Below are positions 9,449-18,091 of a stretch of 64,000 nucleotides of DNA, piece after piece. This DNA is from CALFVT01 sp039989855 (GTDB lineage Bacteria > Pseudomonadota > Alphaproteobacteria > Caulobacterales > Maricaulaceae), in the NCBI GenBank assembly GCA_039989855.1, contig JBDXGZ010000001.1, forward strand, positions 248,001-312,000, given 5' to 3'. The translations under genes were made by a program, and so were the position numbers. How positions within the stretch are numbered: the first letter of the stretch is position 1; each line of letters starts with the position of its first letter. The notes below the pieces were generated by a model. It saw only the letters and a program-made list of their open reading frames with translations, had not been told where the DNA came from and did no database searches.

Positions 9449-10443
9449 TTACCCAACATCTCCGCGACTTTTGGAGCGAAATACGTCAAAATACCATCAC
9501 AGCCTGCGCGCTTGAAACAGAGCAGGCTTTCCATCATGACTTTGTCGCCGTCGATCCAGCCATTTTGGGCGGCGGCCATAATCATTGCATATTCACCACT
9601 AACTTGGAACGCATAGGTCGGGCGTCCAAACTGCTGTTTTAGGCTCGCGACTATATCAAGATAAGGCATGCCGGGCTTGACCATCAGCATGTCCGCCCCT
9701 TCGTAAATATCAAGCTCGACTTCGCGCAAAGCTTCAAAGCTATTTGCGGGGTCCATTTGGTACGTTCGCTTATCGCCATGAAGAGCGGAGGCTGTACCAA
9801 CGGCGTCACGGTAAGGGCCGTAAAACCCTGAGGCATATTTAGCGGCGTAAGACATGATCGCGAGGTCTTCAAAACCGTGATTATCCAAACGGTTACGGAT
9901 TTCACCGATACGGCCATCCATCATGTCAGATGGGGCAACAATATCTGCGCCAGATTCGGCTAAGATAACGGCGCTGTCACACAAAAGGTCAACGGTTGGG
10001 TCGTTGAGGATAATACCATCGTTCATTAAGCCGTCATGGCCATGCTCTGTATAAGGATCGAGAGCGACGTCAACGATAACGCCAATATCAGGCGTGGCCT
10101 CTTTCACAATCTTAATTGCTCTCGGAATTAGTCCGTCTTCATTTAAAACTTCGCTGGCGCTCGCGTTTTTGAGGGCTGGATTTATATGCGGGAAGATCGC
10201 AATTGCTGGAATACCAAGCCTTTGTGCGCGTTTGGCTTCACTCGCCAAGGCTTTTAGGCCGATACGGTTGACACCGGGCATGGACGCAACGGGATCATAG
10301 TCGAGATCTTGGTCAGTGACGACAATCGTCCAAATCAAATCGTTTTGACTTAGCTTATGTTCAGAAACAAGTCGGCGTAGCCAATCTGTTCGCCGAAGAC
10401 GCCGTAATCGTGTCGTAGGATAGGTGCTCACAATGAACTCCAT
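9445..10443 (-). CDS. hemB: Porphobilinogen synthase (delta-aminolevulinate dehydratase)
   Basis: A 332-residue HemB. It condenses two 5-aminolevulinate molecules to porphobilinogen, the second committed step of tetrapyrrole synthesis. Both Schiff-base lysines are visible: Lys202 in AAKYASGFYGP and Lys256 in LMVKPGMPY. The metal site reads DPYTEHGHDG at 129-138 instead of the Cys-rich zinc motif, which places it in the magnesium-type, cysteine-free class common in Alphaproteobacteria. The gene is divergent from hemA, which makes its substrate, with only 128 bp between the start codons. A candidate promoter is listed separately. Confidence 0.97.
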   Translation of the reverse strand: MEFIVSTYPTTRLRRLRRTDWLRRLVSEHKLSQNDLIWTIVVTDQDLDYDPVASMPGVNRIGLKALASEAKRAQRLGIPAIAIFPHINPALKNASASEVLNEDGLIPRAIKIVKEATPDIGVIVDVALDPYTEHGHDGLMNDGIILNDPTVDLLCDSAVILAESGADIVAPSDMMDGRIGEIRNRLDNHGFEDLAIMSYAAKYASGFYGPYRDAVGTASALHGDKRTYQMDPANSFEALREVELDIYEGADMLMVKPGMPYLDIVASLKQQFGRPTYAFQVSGEYAMIMAAAQNGWIDGDKVMMESLLCFKRAGCDGILTYFAPKVAEMLGN

Positions 10444-10458
10444 TGAAAAATTCGTCTT

Positions 10459-10528
10459 TACCTATTTACAGGGTGCGGTATTTTTGCACAAGGTCAATAA
10501 AACCTTCGCATAAGCCTTAAAATAGGTA
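10459..10528. repeat. 9-bp inverted repeat in the hemB-hemA divergent region
   Basis: TACCTATTT at 10459-10467 and its exact complement AAATAGGTA at 10520-10528 flank the centre of the divergent hemB/hemA intergenic region. Read outward, each gene is preceded by the same AAATAGGTA element. They may be operator half-sites or simply matching promoter elements. Confidence 0.45.
10463..10491 (-). promoter_or_regulatory. Candidate hemB promoter
   Basis: On the minus strand TTGTGC (10491-10486) and TAAATA (10468-10463) are separated by exactly 17 bp, a plausible sigma-70 type pair about 20 bp upstream of the hemB start. The -10 lies inside one copy of the 9-bp inverted repeat described for this intergenic region. 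Motif match only. Confidence 0.4.
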
Positions 10529-10571
10529 TAGGGAATAGAAAATTTTAACTGAGGGGCATAACGCCTAACTT

Positions 10572-11798
10572 ATGTCAAAGCTTTATCGCAATATTTTTCA
10601 AAACGCAGTTGATCGTGTGCGGGACGAAGGACGTTACCGTATATTTCGTGATATTCGTCGTAAAAAGGGCGCGTTCCCCAAAGCGATTTGGTATCAAGAC
10701 AATCATCAGGAAAAAGAAATTACCGTTTGGTGCTCTAATGATTACTTAGGTATGGGTCAAAATGAGTGCGTTATTGAAGCCGTCAAGGCTGCTGTTGACA
10801 CCGCAGGCACAGGGTCTGGCGGGACGCGCAATATTTCAGGAACAACGCGTTATCATGTTCAGTTAGAAACAGAACTTGCGCGCTTACATCAAAAAGATGC
10901 GTCTCTTGTGATGACGTCTGGCTATGTAGCCAATGAAGCGGCCTTGTCTACGCTCCAGAAAATATTACCCGGTTTGATCATTTTGTCTGATGAAATGAAC
11001 CATGCCTCTATGATTTCAGGTATTCGCAATGGTCGCGGCGAAAAACATATATTCAAACATAATGATTTAAATGACCTAGAGCGCATTCTTAAATCATTGC
11101 CGCTTGATGTGCCGAAACTCATCGCCTTTGAAAGCGTCTATTCAATGGACGCTGATATTGCGCCAATTGAGCAGATTTGTGACTTGGCAGAAAAATATAA
11201 CGCCCTGACTTATATAGATGAAGTTCACGCGGTTGGCATGTACGGCCCAACAGGCGGTGGTGTGGCTGAGGAACGCGGCCTAATGGACCGTATTGACATT
11301 ATACAAGGCACATTAGCGAAAGCCTACGGTATGGTTGGTGGTTATATTGCGGCGGATTCAGTGATTATTGATGCGGTACGCTCTCTCGCAAGCGGATTCA
11401 TATTCACGACTTCAATCCCGCCGAGTACAGCCGCAGGTGCGTTACGGTCAGTAAAGGTTTTGAAAATAACTCCCGAGAAACGGACGCAACATCAAGAGCG
11501 CGCCAATGCACTCAAAGCGCGGTTCAGAGCCTCTGGCTATCCCTTTATTGACGGCGAAACGCATATAGTTCCGCTGATGGTAGGCGACCCTGTAAAATGT
11601 CAGGCAATTTCAGATCGTTTGATCAATGATTTTGGTATTTATGCTCAGCCGATTAACTATCCGACAGTCCCACGCGGAACGGAGCGGTTACGCTTCACGC
11701 CAAGCCCATTCCATGATGAAGCGATGATGGGTGATCTTATGGCGGCACTTGAGATTGTTTGGGAGGAATTTGAGCTTAAACGCGAAAAGGTCGCTTAA
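10572..11798 (+). CDS. hemA: 5-aminolevulinate synthase
   Basis: A 408-residue PLP enzyme that condenses glycine and succinyl-CoA to 5-aminolevulinate. This is the Shemin (C4) route, which in bacteria is essentially alphaproteobacterial. Visible marks are the glycine-rich GTGSGGTRNISGT near residues 79-91, the DEVHAVG motif at 216-222, and the PLP lysine Lys250 in GTLAKAYG. The length matches the family (about 400). The start MSKLYRNIF aligns with other ALAS N-termini, although the GAGGGG upstream is 15 bp from the ATG, so the ribosome site is weak. It is divergent from hemB. It belongs to the alpha-oxoamine synthases; the EGRYR.F and KGAFPKA segments favour ALAS over KBL or BioF. Confidence 0.97.
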   Translation: MSKLYRNIFQNAVDRVRDEGRYRIFRDIRRKKGAFPKAIWYQDNHQEKEITVWCSNDYLGMGQNECVIEAVKAAVDTAGTGSGGTRNISGTTRYHVQLETELARLHQKDASLVMTSGYVANEAALSTLQKILPGLIILSDEMNHASMISGIRNGRGEKHIFKHNDLNDLERILKSLPLDVPKLIAFESVYSMDADIAPIEQICDLAEKYNALTYIDEVHAVGMYGPTGGGVAEERGLMDRIDIIQGTLAKAYGMVGGYIAADSVIIDAVRSLASGFIFTTSIPPSTAAGALRSVKVLKITPEKRTQHQERANALKARFRASGYPFIDGETHIVPLMVGDPVKCQAISDRLINDFGIYAQPINYPTVPRGTERLRFTPSPFHDEAMMGDLMAALEIVWEEFELKREKVA

Positions 11799-11811
11799 CC
11801 AAAGCCTTAAA

Positions 11812-11828
11812 CCACATTTTTAATGTGG
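11812..11828 (+). terminator. Hairpin after hemA
   Basis: A 7-bp perfect stem, CCACATT (11812-11818) and AATGTGG (11822-11828), with a 3-base loop, starting 14 bp after the hemA stop. There is no run of T after it, so it is a weak terminator candidate; it may equally protect the mRNA 3' end. Confidence 0.35.
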
Positions 11829-11944
11829 CTTCCCATAAACACAGCATTTTAAGTGAATTTATGCGTTTGCGATGGTTGCGACTCTATTCATTTAGGCGTA
11901 GGAAAATTCAAATCTTAATAGGCCAATCTTCATAGGAGAGCCTC

Positions 11945-13240
11945 ATGAGCGCGGATAGTTCATTAAACAACGCATTTTTCGGTCAATCTTTAGCGGATAG
12001 CGATCAAGATCTATGGGAGGCCATGCAAAAGGAATTGCGTCGTCAACAACAAGAAATTGAGCTTATTGCCTCAGAGAACATTGTCTCTAAAGCTGTCATT
12101 GATGCGCAAGGTTCTGTGCTTACAAATAAATATGCCGAAGGCTATCCTGGTAAGCGCTATTACGGCGGTTGCCAATATGTCGATATTGCCGAAAACCTCG
12201 CTATTGAACGGGCTTGCAAATTATTTGATTGTGGCTTTGCTAATGTGCAACCAAATTCAGGCTCGCAAGCGAACCAAGGTGTCTTCCTTGCGTTGCTCCA
12301 ACCAGGTGACACGATATTAGGTATGGATCTCGCATCTGGTGGTCATTTAACCCACGGTGCGCCGCCTAACATGTCAGGCAAATGGTTTAACGCGATCACG
12401 TACGGTGTCACAAAAGATACGAATCTGATCGATTATGATCAAGTGGAGGCCTTAGCGGTTCAGCATCAACCAAAAATGATTATCGCAGGTGGGTCGGCCT
12501 ATTCGCGCGTCATTGACTTTGCGCGCTTCCGTACGATTGCTGATAAAGTCGGCGCCTACCTCCATGTTGATATGGCTCACTTTGCGGGTCTCGTTGCAGG
12601 CGGCGCTCACCCAAGCCCGTTCCCGCACGCGCACGTAGCGACAACCACAACCCATAAAACATTACGCGGCCCTCGCGGCGGTATGATACTGACCAATGAT
12701 GAAGATTTGGCGAAGAAATTTAACTCGGCAATTTTCCCCGGCCTTCAAGGTGGGCCTTTGATGCACGTTATCGCAGGTAAGGCGGCCGCTTTTGGTGAAG
12801 CGCTACGTCCTGAGTTTAAAGACTACGCAGCCCGCGTGATTGAAAACTGTAAAGCTATGGCGGAAGTTCTTGTTGAAGCAGGTTACGCTGTTGTGACAGG
12901 CGGAACAGATACACATTTGGCGCTCATTGATCTTTCCCCCAAGGGAGTTAAGGGACGTGACGCGGAACGTGCTTTAGGTCGCGCTTTCATTACTTGTAAT
13001 AAAAACGGCATTCCGTTTGATAAGGAAAAGTTCACGATTACATCTGGCATCCGTGTTGGGTCACCTGCGGGGACTACACGCGGCTTTGGAACGGCTGAGT
13101 TTCGTGAAGTTGGTCAGTTGATGGTTGAAATTCTCGATGCTTTGGTTGAAAGTCCTAAAGGAAATGCGGATATTGAAGTGTCTGTACGCGACCGTGTAAA
13201 AGCTTTAACGGCGCGCTTCCCAATTTATCCAGACCTCTAA
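11945..13240 (+). CDS. glyA: Serine hydroxymethyltransferase
   Basis: A 431-residue SHMT. It interconverts serine and glycine and feeds one-carbon units into tetrahydrofolate; glycine is also the substrate of HemA upstream. The PLP lysine is Lys238 in TTTTHKTLRGPRGG. Other family blocks are IASENIVS (41-48), NKYAEGYPG and the NSGSQAN loop. The length is normal. A clear AGGAGAG ribosome site precedes the ATG. The 146-bp leader holds the post-hemA hairpin but no riboswitch I can recognise. nrdR follows after only 8 bp, so glyA probably heads the nrdR-rib-nusB-thiL transcription unit, a gene order common in this class. Confidence 0.98.
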   Translation: MSADSSLNNAFFGQSLADSDQDLWEAMQKELRRQQQEIELIASENIVSKAVIDAQGSVLTNKYAEGYPGKRYYGGCQYVDIAENLAIERACKLFDCGFANVQPNSGSQANQGVFLALLQPGDTILGMDLASGGHLTHGAPPNMSGKWFNAITYGVTKDTNLIDYDQVEALAVQHQPKMIIAGGSAYSRVIDFARFRTIADKVGAYLHVDMAHFAGLVAGGAHPSPFPHAHVATTTTHKTLRGPRGGMILTNDEDLAKKFNSAIFPGLQGGPLMHVIAGKAAAFGEALRPEFKDYAARVIENCKAMAEVLVEAGYAVVTGGTDTHLALIDLSPKGVKGRDAERALGRAFITCNKNGIPFDKEKFTITSGIRVGSPAGTTRGFGTAEFREVGQLMVEILDALVESPKGNADIEVSVRDRVKALTARFPIYPDL

Positions 13241-13248
13241 GGCGAAAC

Positions 13249-13716
13249 ATGCGATGTCCCTTTTGCTCATCTGAAGACGTTCAAGTCAAAGACAGCCGTT
13301 CGGCGGAAGACGGTAATTCTATACGTCGTCGCCGTCTCTGCGGTTCATGCGGTGGGAGATTTACGACCTTTGAACGGGTTCAATTACGGGATTTAGTAGT
13401 TGCTAAAAAGTCGGGTAAAAAGATACCTTTCGACCGTGATAAACTTATGCGCTCGGTATTGATTGCGATGCAAAAACGTCCCGTTGAGCAAGATAGAATT
13501 GAACAAATGGTTTCGGGAGTTGTTCGTCGCCTTGAAAGCGGCGGTGAGGGCGAAGTTTCCTCAGACCAAATCGGTGAACTCGTTATGGAAGGTCTCGCCG
13601 AACTTGATAAGGTTGCATACGTTCGTTACGCCTCAGTCTATAAAGATTTCCGCGCGACAGGTGACTTTGAAAAATTCATTGATGATGAAAAATTATCAGA
13701 CGTCCTTAAAAAATAA
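13249..13716 (+). CDS. nrdR: Transcriptional repressor NrdR of ribonucleotide reductase genes
   Basis: A 155-residue NrdR. It binds ATP/dATP and represses ribonucleotide reductase operons at NrdR boxes. The N-terminal zinc ribbon has Cys3, Cys6, Cys31 and Cys34 (CPFC and CGSCGGRFTT). The ATP-cone domain covers about residues 46-136, beginning VVAKKSGKKIPFDRDKL, with the usual VRYASVYKDF near the end. Length and domain order are standard. It lies between glyA (8 bp) and ribD (5 bp), so it is inside a tightly packed operon. Confidence 0.98.
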   Translation: MRCPFCSSEDVQVKDSRSAEDGNSIRRRRLCGSCGGRFTTFERVQLRDLVVAKKSGKKIPFDRDKLMRSVLIAMQKRPVEQDRIEQMVSGVVRRLESGGEGEVSSDQIGELVMEGLAELDKVAYVRYASVYKDFRATGDFEKFIDDEKLSDVLKK

Positions 13717-13721
13717 CGATT

Positions 13722-14381
13722 ATGGCGCGTCCAAAAATCACCCTTAAAATTGCAAGCTCTTTGGATGGCAAAATAGCTTTGGCCAATGGTCAATCTGAGT
13801 GGGTCACAGGCGACGCGGCGAGAGAGCATGGCCGTAGGTTAAGAGGATCACATGACGCGATTGCGATTGGGGCGAATACGGCACGCCTTGATAACCCGCA
13901 ACTGACAACGCGTATCGCAGGGCTAAGCAATCCTGCGCGAGTCGTTTTTGATACACGCGCTAAATTGTCTCCGCATTCGAATCTTGCGCAAACGACGGGG
14001 GATTCGCCTGTTTATTTAATTGTTGGGCAAATAAATAAACAGGCGAAAGCTCTGGCAGGTTTGGGTGTGAATATCATCGAGACTGGCGTAGGTGCTGAAG
14101 GCCGTATTGATGTGCCTCGAGCGTTAGAGCTGCTCCACCGTCAAGGGCTTAAATCGCTTTTGCTTGAGGGTGGCGGTACATTGGCCGCAAGCTTCATTAA
14201 AGCGGACGTTATAGACGTTATCGAATGGTACCGTGCCTCTATTATTGTTGGTGGTGACGGGCGCAGCTCTGTCGGGGGCTTAGGTCTTGAAGTCATGGAG
14301 GATAGCTACCGCTTTGAGCGCGTTTCTATTCGCGATTTAGGAATAGATGTGCATGAGCGCTATGAACGTGTAAGAGGATAA
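13722..14381 (+). CDS. ribD: RibD reductase domain alone (pyrimidine reductase of riboflavin synthesis)
   Basis: A 219-residue protein that corresponds to only the C-terminal reductase half of RibD, which reduces 5-amino-6-(5-phosphoribosylamino)uracil with NADPH. It begins directly with the reductase motif PKITLKIASSLDGKIA, then GSHDAIAIGANTA, DNPQLTTR, and LLLEGGGTLAASF near residues 145-157. A normal bifunctional RibD has about 360 residues with an N-terminal zinc deaminase (HAE and PCxxxGxTxPC); none of that is present. The ATG at 13722 lies 5 bp after nrdR, so no room exists for a lost 5' part. The deaminase must be encoded elsewhere. ribE follows at once. Confidence 0.9.
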   Translation: MARPKITLKIASSLDGKIALANGQSEWVTGDAAREHGRRLRGSHDAIAIGANTARLDNPQLTTRIAGLSNPARVVFDTRAKLSPHSNLAQTTGDSPVYLIVGQINKQAKALAGLGVNIIETGVGAEGRIDVPRALELLHRQGLKSLLLEGGGTLAASFIKADVIDVIEWYRASIIVGGDGRSSVGGLGLEVMEDSYRFERVSIRDLGIDVHERYERVRG

Positions 14382-14382
14382 T

Positions 14383-15036
14383 ATGTTTACAGGTATTATC
14401 ACAGATATGGGCGAAATCCTTTCTATCACACGTGAAGCAGGCGGTGAGTGGGGCGATACACGCATCAAAGTTTCGTCGAGTTACGACCCAGACGGCATAA
14501 ATATTGGGGCATCTATTTCTCACGCAGGGGCTTGTATGACCGTTGTTGAAAAAGGGCCTCATGCGCGGGGAAGTTGGTATAGTTTTGACGTCTCTGATGA
14601 GAGTCTATCAAAAACTACAATTAGTGATTGGGGGGTTGGGCATAAGATCAATCTTGAGCGCGCGTTGACGGGTGCGGATGAGCTAGGTGGTCACTTGGTA
14701 ACTGGTCATGTTGATGGTGTGGGCTATTTGAAATCACGCGAAGCTATAGCGGGCTCACTTAAACTTGACTTTTCAGCGCCTAGCGATGTGTTATTTGCAA
14801 TTGCAGCAAAAGGCTCGATTACGATTGATGGTGTATCTTTGACAGTTAACTCAATTTCGGATGATGGCTTTAGTGTTAATATTATTCCGCATACGGCTGA
14901 AGTAACAACTTTAGGCGAATTACGCGTTAACCATAAAGTAAATCTGGAAATTGATTTGATAGCACGCTATGTGGCGCGGTACCTTTCGCATATGCAGCAG
15001 GATAATAAGAAAGACACAGAATGTCAGACACACTAA
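14383..15036 (+). CDS. ribE: Riboflavin synthase alpha chain
   Basis: A 217-residue riboflavin synthase. It dismutates two 6,7-dimethyl-8-ribityllumazine molecules to riboflavin and the pyrimidine precursor. It starts with the invariant MFTGII and contains two tandem lumazine-binding repeats, about residues 1-100 and 101-200. The second is marked by GHLVTGHVDGVG and DGVSLTVN. The length is normal. The start lies 1 bp after ribD. Its 3' end overlaps ribBA by 16 bp, which suggests translational coupling. Confidence 0.98.
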   Translation: MFTGIITDMGEILSITREAGGEWGDTRIKVSSSYDPDGINIGASISHAGACMTVVEKGPHARGSWYSFDVSDESLSKTTISDWGVGHKINLERALTGADELGGHLVTGHVDGVGYLKSREAIAGSLKLDFSAPSDVLFAIAAKGSITIDGVSLTVNSISDDGFSVNIIPHTAEVTTLGELRVNHKVNLEIDLIARYVARYLSHMQQDNKKDTECQTH

Positions 15037-16166
15037 ACCGCGCAGCATCTGAGGACGTTTTCGCCCTCGCAACGCCAGAAGAAATCATTGAGGATGCCCG
15101 TAATGGAAAAATGTATATCCTTGTGGATGCTGAAGACCGTGAGAATGAAGGTGATCTTATTATCCCTGCGCAATTTGCGACGCCAGATGCTATCAACTTT
15201 ATGGCGAAGCATGGTCGTGGCCTAATTTGTCTTGCGATTGAGCAGGCCAAAGCGGATGCGCTTGGCCTTAGAAATATGTCGGCGGATAACCGTTCACGAT
15301 TTGAAACAGCTTTTACCCAATCCATCGAGGCGCGAGAAGGTGTGACGACGGGAATTAGTGCAGGCGACCGCTCTCATACAATTCAAACTGCGATTGATAC
15401 GGATAGTCGCGTGGACGATATTGTCTCTCCTGGGCATATGTTCCCGATTATCGCTAAAGATGGCGGCGTTCTGGTTCGTACAGGCCATACGGAAGCCTCT
15501 GTTGATATATCTCGTTTGGCAGGGCTTAATCCTTCCGCCGTGATTTGCGAAATTATGAATGATGACGGGACGATGGCACGTTTGCCAGATTTGATTAAAT
15601 TCGCTCAGTTTCACGGTATGAAAATTGGGACTATTGAAGCCCTTGTCAAACACCGTATGCAGCGCGACCATTTTGTACGCCATGTCGCTAGCTCAAGTTT
15701 TACGTCTCAAGACAATGATGAATTTAAAATTCATGTGTATAGTAATTATCTAGATAATTTAGAACATGTTGCCTTGAGCAAAGGTGAGCCGCAAGAGGAC
15801 GTTGAAAGCCTTGTTAGGGTTCACAAGATCGATTTTGCGGGTGATATACTCCATGAGGATAGTCCAAGATCAGGACTTATTCGGGATGCCATGAGGCAGC
15901 TTGCGTCACATGATGGCCACGCGGTTCTTGTTCTTATACGCGAAGGCAGCATTGATACGCTACTTGAGCGTCTCGGCGCGCATGCGGTTACGAAGGACAT
16001 TGACAAGTCAGCACAAACCGTGCGCGAATATGGTGTCGGCGCACAAATCTTAGTAGATCAAGGTATTCGCAAGATGCGCCTTATCACAAATACAATGCCG
16101 CGCCTTGTGGGGCTAGAAGCTTATAAACTTGAGGTCACCGGCATCACGCCGTTGATTTCGAAGTAG
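15021..16166 (+). CDS. ribB: 3,4-dihydroxy-2-butanone 4-phosphate synthase with degenerate GTP cyclohydrolase II-like domain
   Basis: A 381-residue RibBA-type protein. The N-terminal DHBP synthase (about 15-213) looks intact: DAEDRENEGD at 36-45, HGRGLIC, and RTGHTEASVD at 153-162. It makes the four-carbon unit for lumazine. The C-terminal half (about 215-380) has the GTP cyclohydrolase II fold signature VRVH...GDIL, but the zinc cysteines (a first Cys before the TGD turn and the CDC motif after it) are absent; the aligned stretch reads KIDFAGDIL then SPRSGL. So this half is probably not a working GTP cyclohydrolase II, and ribA must be elsewhere. It overlaps ribE by 16 bp. Such degenerate RibBA proteins are known in Alphaproteobacteria. 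Confidence 0.9.
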   Translation: MSDTLNRAASEDVFALATPEEIIEDARNGKMYILVDAEDRENEGDLIIPAQFATPDAINFMAKHGRGLICLAIEQAKADALGLRNMSADNRSRFETAFTQSIEAREGVTTGISAGDRSHTIQTAIDTDSRVDDIVSPGHMFPIIAKDGGVLVRTGHTEASVDISRLAGLNPSAVICEIMNDDGTMARLPDLIKFAQFHGMKIGTIEALVKHRMQRDHFVRHVASSSFTSQDNDEFKIHVYSNYLDNLEHVALSKGEPQEDVESLVRVHKIDFAGDILHEDSPRSGLIRDAMRQLASHDGHAVLVLIREGSIDTLLERLGAHAVTKDIDKSAQTVREYGVGAQILVDQGIRKMRLITNTMPRLVGLEAYKLEVTGITPLISK

Positions 16167-16174
16167 AGGTCATT

Positions 16175-16606
16175 ATGCGAATTCTTGTTATCGAAGCCCG
16201 TTTTTATGATGGCATTTCTGATGCGCTCCTCGAGGGGGCTTTAAAGGTTCTTCAAGACAATAAGGTGGAAATTACCAAAGTGATAGTTCCTGGAGCCTTA
16301 GAAGTTCCACACGTCATTAGCTTCGCAGAAGCTGCAAAGTCTGGATATGATGGTTATGTGGCTTTGGGCTGCGTTATACGCGGTGAAACAACCCATTATG
16401 ATTATGTTTGCCAAGAATCAGCACGGGCCATAATGGACTTGGCTGTTAATCAACAGCTCGCTATTGGCAACGGCATCATCACAGTGGAAAATGAAGATCA
16501 AGCGTGGGCGCGCGCGAAAATCGATAAGAAAGATAAAGGCGGTTTTGCAGCAAACGCCGTTCTGAAGATGATTAAAATTCGCGATGAACTTAAAGCTTCG
16601 TCATGA
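16175..16606 (+). CDS. ribH: 6,7-dimethyl-8-ribityllumazine synthase
   Basis: A 143-residue lumazine synthase. It joins the DHBP made by RibB to 5-amino-6-ribitylaminouracil. Marks are VPGALEVPHVI near residues 38-48, the catalytic loop GCVIRGETTHYDYV with His74, and GNGIITVEN near 97-105. The length is on the short side but complete. It follows ribBA by 8 bp and overlaps nusB by 4 bp (ATGA). Confidence 0.97.
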   Translation: MRILVIEARFYDGISDALLEGALKVLQDNKVEITKVIVPGALEVPHVISFAEAAKSGYDGYVALGCVIRGETTHYDYVCQESARAIMDLAVNQQLAIGNGIITVENEDQAWARAKIDKKDKGGFAANAVLKMIKIRDELKASS

Positions 16607-17076
16607 GTAAGGGGCCGCATAACAAATTAAGACGCCAGTCACGCCTTTCAGCGATTCAAGCTCTTTATCAAATGGATGTCTCGGGGCTGACGTCTAAGCA
16701 AGTGACGATGGAATTTCTAAATCACCGGTTTGGTTATGATGATGAACCGGGCATGGTTGCCGCGGATGAAGAATTCTTTGAAAATATTGTAACAGGTGTC
16801 GTGGAACGGCAAGATGAAATTGATGAAATGATTTCAGAAAACTTAACAAAGTCGTGGACGATGAAACGATTAGATATGACTTTACGGGCTATTTTACGAT
16901 CTGGCGCTTATGAAATATTGCAGCGTCCTGATGTTCCAGCCCTAGTTATCATCGACCAATATGTATCGATTACGGCTGATTTTCACGAAACTAATCAAAC
17001 CGGCTTTGTTAATCGTGTGCTTGAAAATATGGCAAAATCTGTTCGTAAGGCCGAATTTGGTATTGTCGGAGCCTGA
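16603..17076 (+). CDS. nusB: Transcription antitermination factor NusB
   Basis: A 157-residue NusB. With NusE (S10) it binds boxA RNA and supports rRNA antitermination. The fold is all-helical; conserved stretches are RRQSRLSAIQALYQMD near residues 10-25 and the C-terminal VPALVIIDQYV followed by FVNRVLENMAK. The ribH-nusB-thiL order is a classic bacterial linkage. It overlaps ribH by 4 bp and precedes thiL by 19 bp. Confidence 0.96.
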   Translation: MSKGPHNKLRRQSRLSAIQALYQMDVSGLTSKQVTMEFLNHRFGYDDEPGMVAADEEFFENIVTGVVERQDEIDEMISENLTKSWTMKRLDMTLRAILRSGAYEILQRPDVPALVIIDQYVSITADFHETNQTGFVNRVLENMAKSVRKAEFGIVGA

Positions 17077-17095
17077 TCCTTGTTAGGTAAGCTAA

Positions 17096-18082
17096 ATGGA
17101 TGAATTTGATTTTATCCGAGATAAGCTCGCACCGTTAGCAGGACCAGAAGGGCTAAAGCTAAAAGACGATACCGCTATATTTTCTCCGGCCCAAGGCTAT
17201 GATCTTGTCCTAACAAAGGACGCTATGGTTGAAGGCGTACATTTTCCTTACGGCGAATATGGCGGGAATGTTGCGGAAAAATTGCTAAGGGTAAATCTCT
17301 CCGATTTAGCCGCTAAAGGGGCAACGCCGCTTGGGTATCTTTTGTCTTTAGCCATTCCAAAACCAGTAACACAGGCGCACTTAAATGGATTTACGGTTGG
17401 CCTTCGCGATGTTCAGGATGCCTATAATTTCGGGCTTTGGGGCGGAGATACAGTGTCAACGTCTGGTCCTTTTGTTGTAAGTGCGACCTTTATCGGACAA
17501 GTTCCAAAAGGACAAATGGTCAAACGGTCTGGCGCTGAAATTGGTGATGATATTTGGGTCACCGGCACTATTGGTGATGCCTACCTCGGGTTACAAAATG
17601 TTTTAGGCCGCACTTTAGAGCCGCAGCCGACATCTGACCAAATTTGGCATTGGGAAGAGGCTTACCTTAGGCCTGAACCACGGTTGTTGCTACGCAAATT
17701 ATTTCGGCAATTCGCAACAGCGGCATTAGATGTATCCGATGGACTGTTGGCTGACGCAGAGCATCTTGCGCTCGCCAGTGATGTGGGGCTTGATATAGAG
17801 CTAGATCGCGTTCCGTTTTCTAATGCAACTCAGGCATGGTTGTTTGCTCAGGATAATAGGCAAACCGCATATGAATCCCTTTTGTCAGGGGGAGATGACT
17901 ATGAAGTCATTTTTACAGCTAACTCGAAACATACTCAGGAAATTAAATCTACTGCAGAAGGCTTAGGCGTATCCATCTCTAAGGTTGGCAAAGTTACTAA
18001 ACCAGCTGAATCTATAAAAGTTGTAGATGAAAGCGGCGAAATTATAGTCTTTGAAAAAAAGGGCTATAAGCACTCAATATAA
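17096..18082 (+). CDS. thiL: Thiamine-monophosphate kinase
   Basis: A 328-residue ThiL. It phosphorylates thiamine monophosphate to the cofactor thiamine diphosphate. It belongs to the PurM/ThiL ATP-binding family. Visible marks are DDTAIF near residues 24-29, VLTKDAMVEGVHF near 39-51, NLSDLAAKGATPLG near 67-80, GGDTVS near 117-122 and LLSGGDDYEV near 263-272. It is the last gene of the glyA-to-thiL block and its stop faces the bamE stop across 9 bp. Confidence 0.97.
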   Translation: MDEFDFIRDKLAPLAGPEGLKLKDDTAIFSPAQGYDLVLTKDAMVEGVHFPYGEYGGNVAEKLLRVNLSDLAAKGATPLGYLLSLAIPKPVTQAHLNGFTVGLRDVQDAYNFGLWGGDTVSTSGPFVVSATFIGQVPKGQMVKRSGAEIGDDIWVTGTIGDAYLGLQNVLGRTLEPQPTSDQIWHWEEAYLRPEPRLLLRKLFRQFATAALDVSDGLLADAEHLALASDVGLDIELDRVPFSNATQAWLFAQDNRQTAYESLLSGGDDYEVIFTANSKHTQEIKSTAEGLGVSISKVGKVTKPAESIKVVDESGEIIVFEKKGYKHSI

Positions 18083-18091
18083 GCTATCCAA

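Noticed and set aside
11799..11944. Possible glycine or other riboswitch upstream of glyA
   Set aside because: Only one simple hairpin after hemA is seen; no conserved riboswitch core is recognisable.
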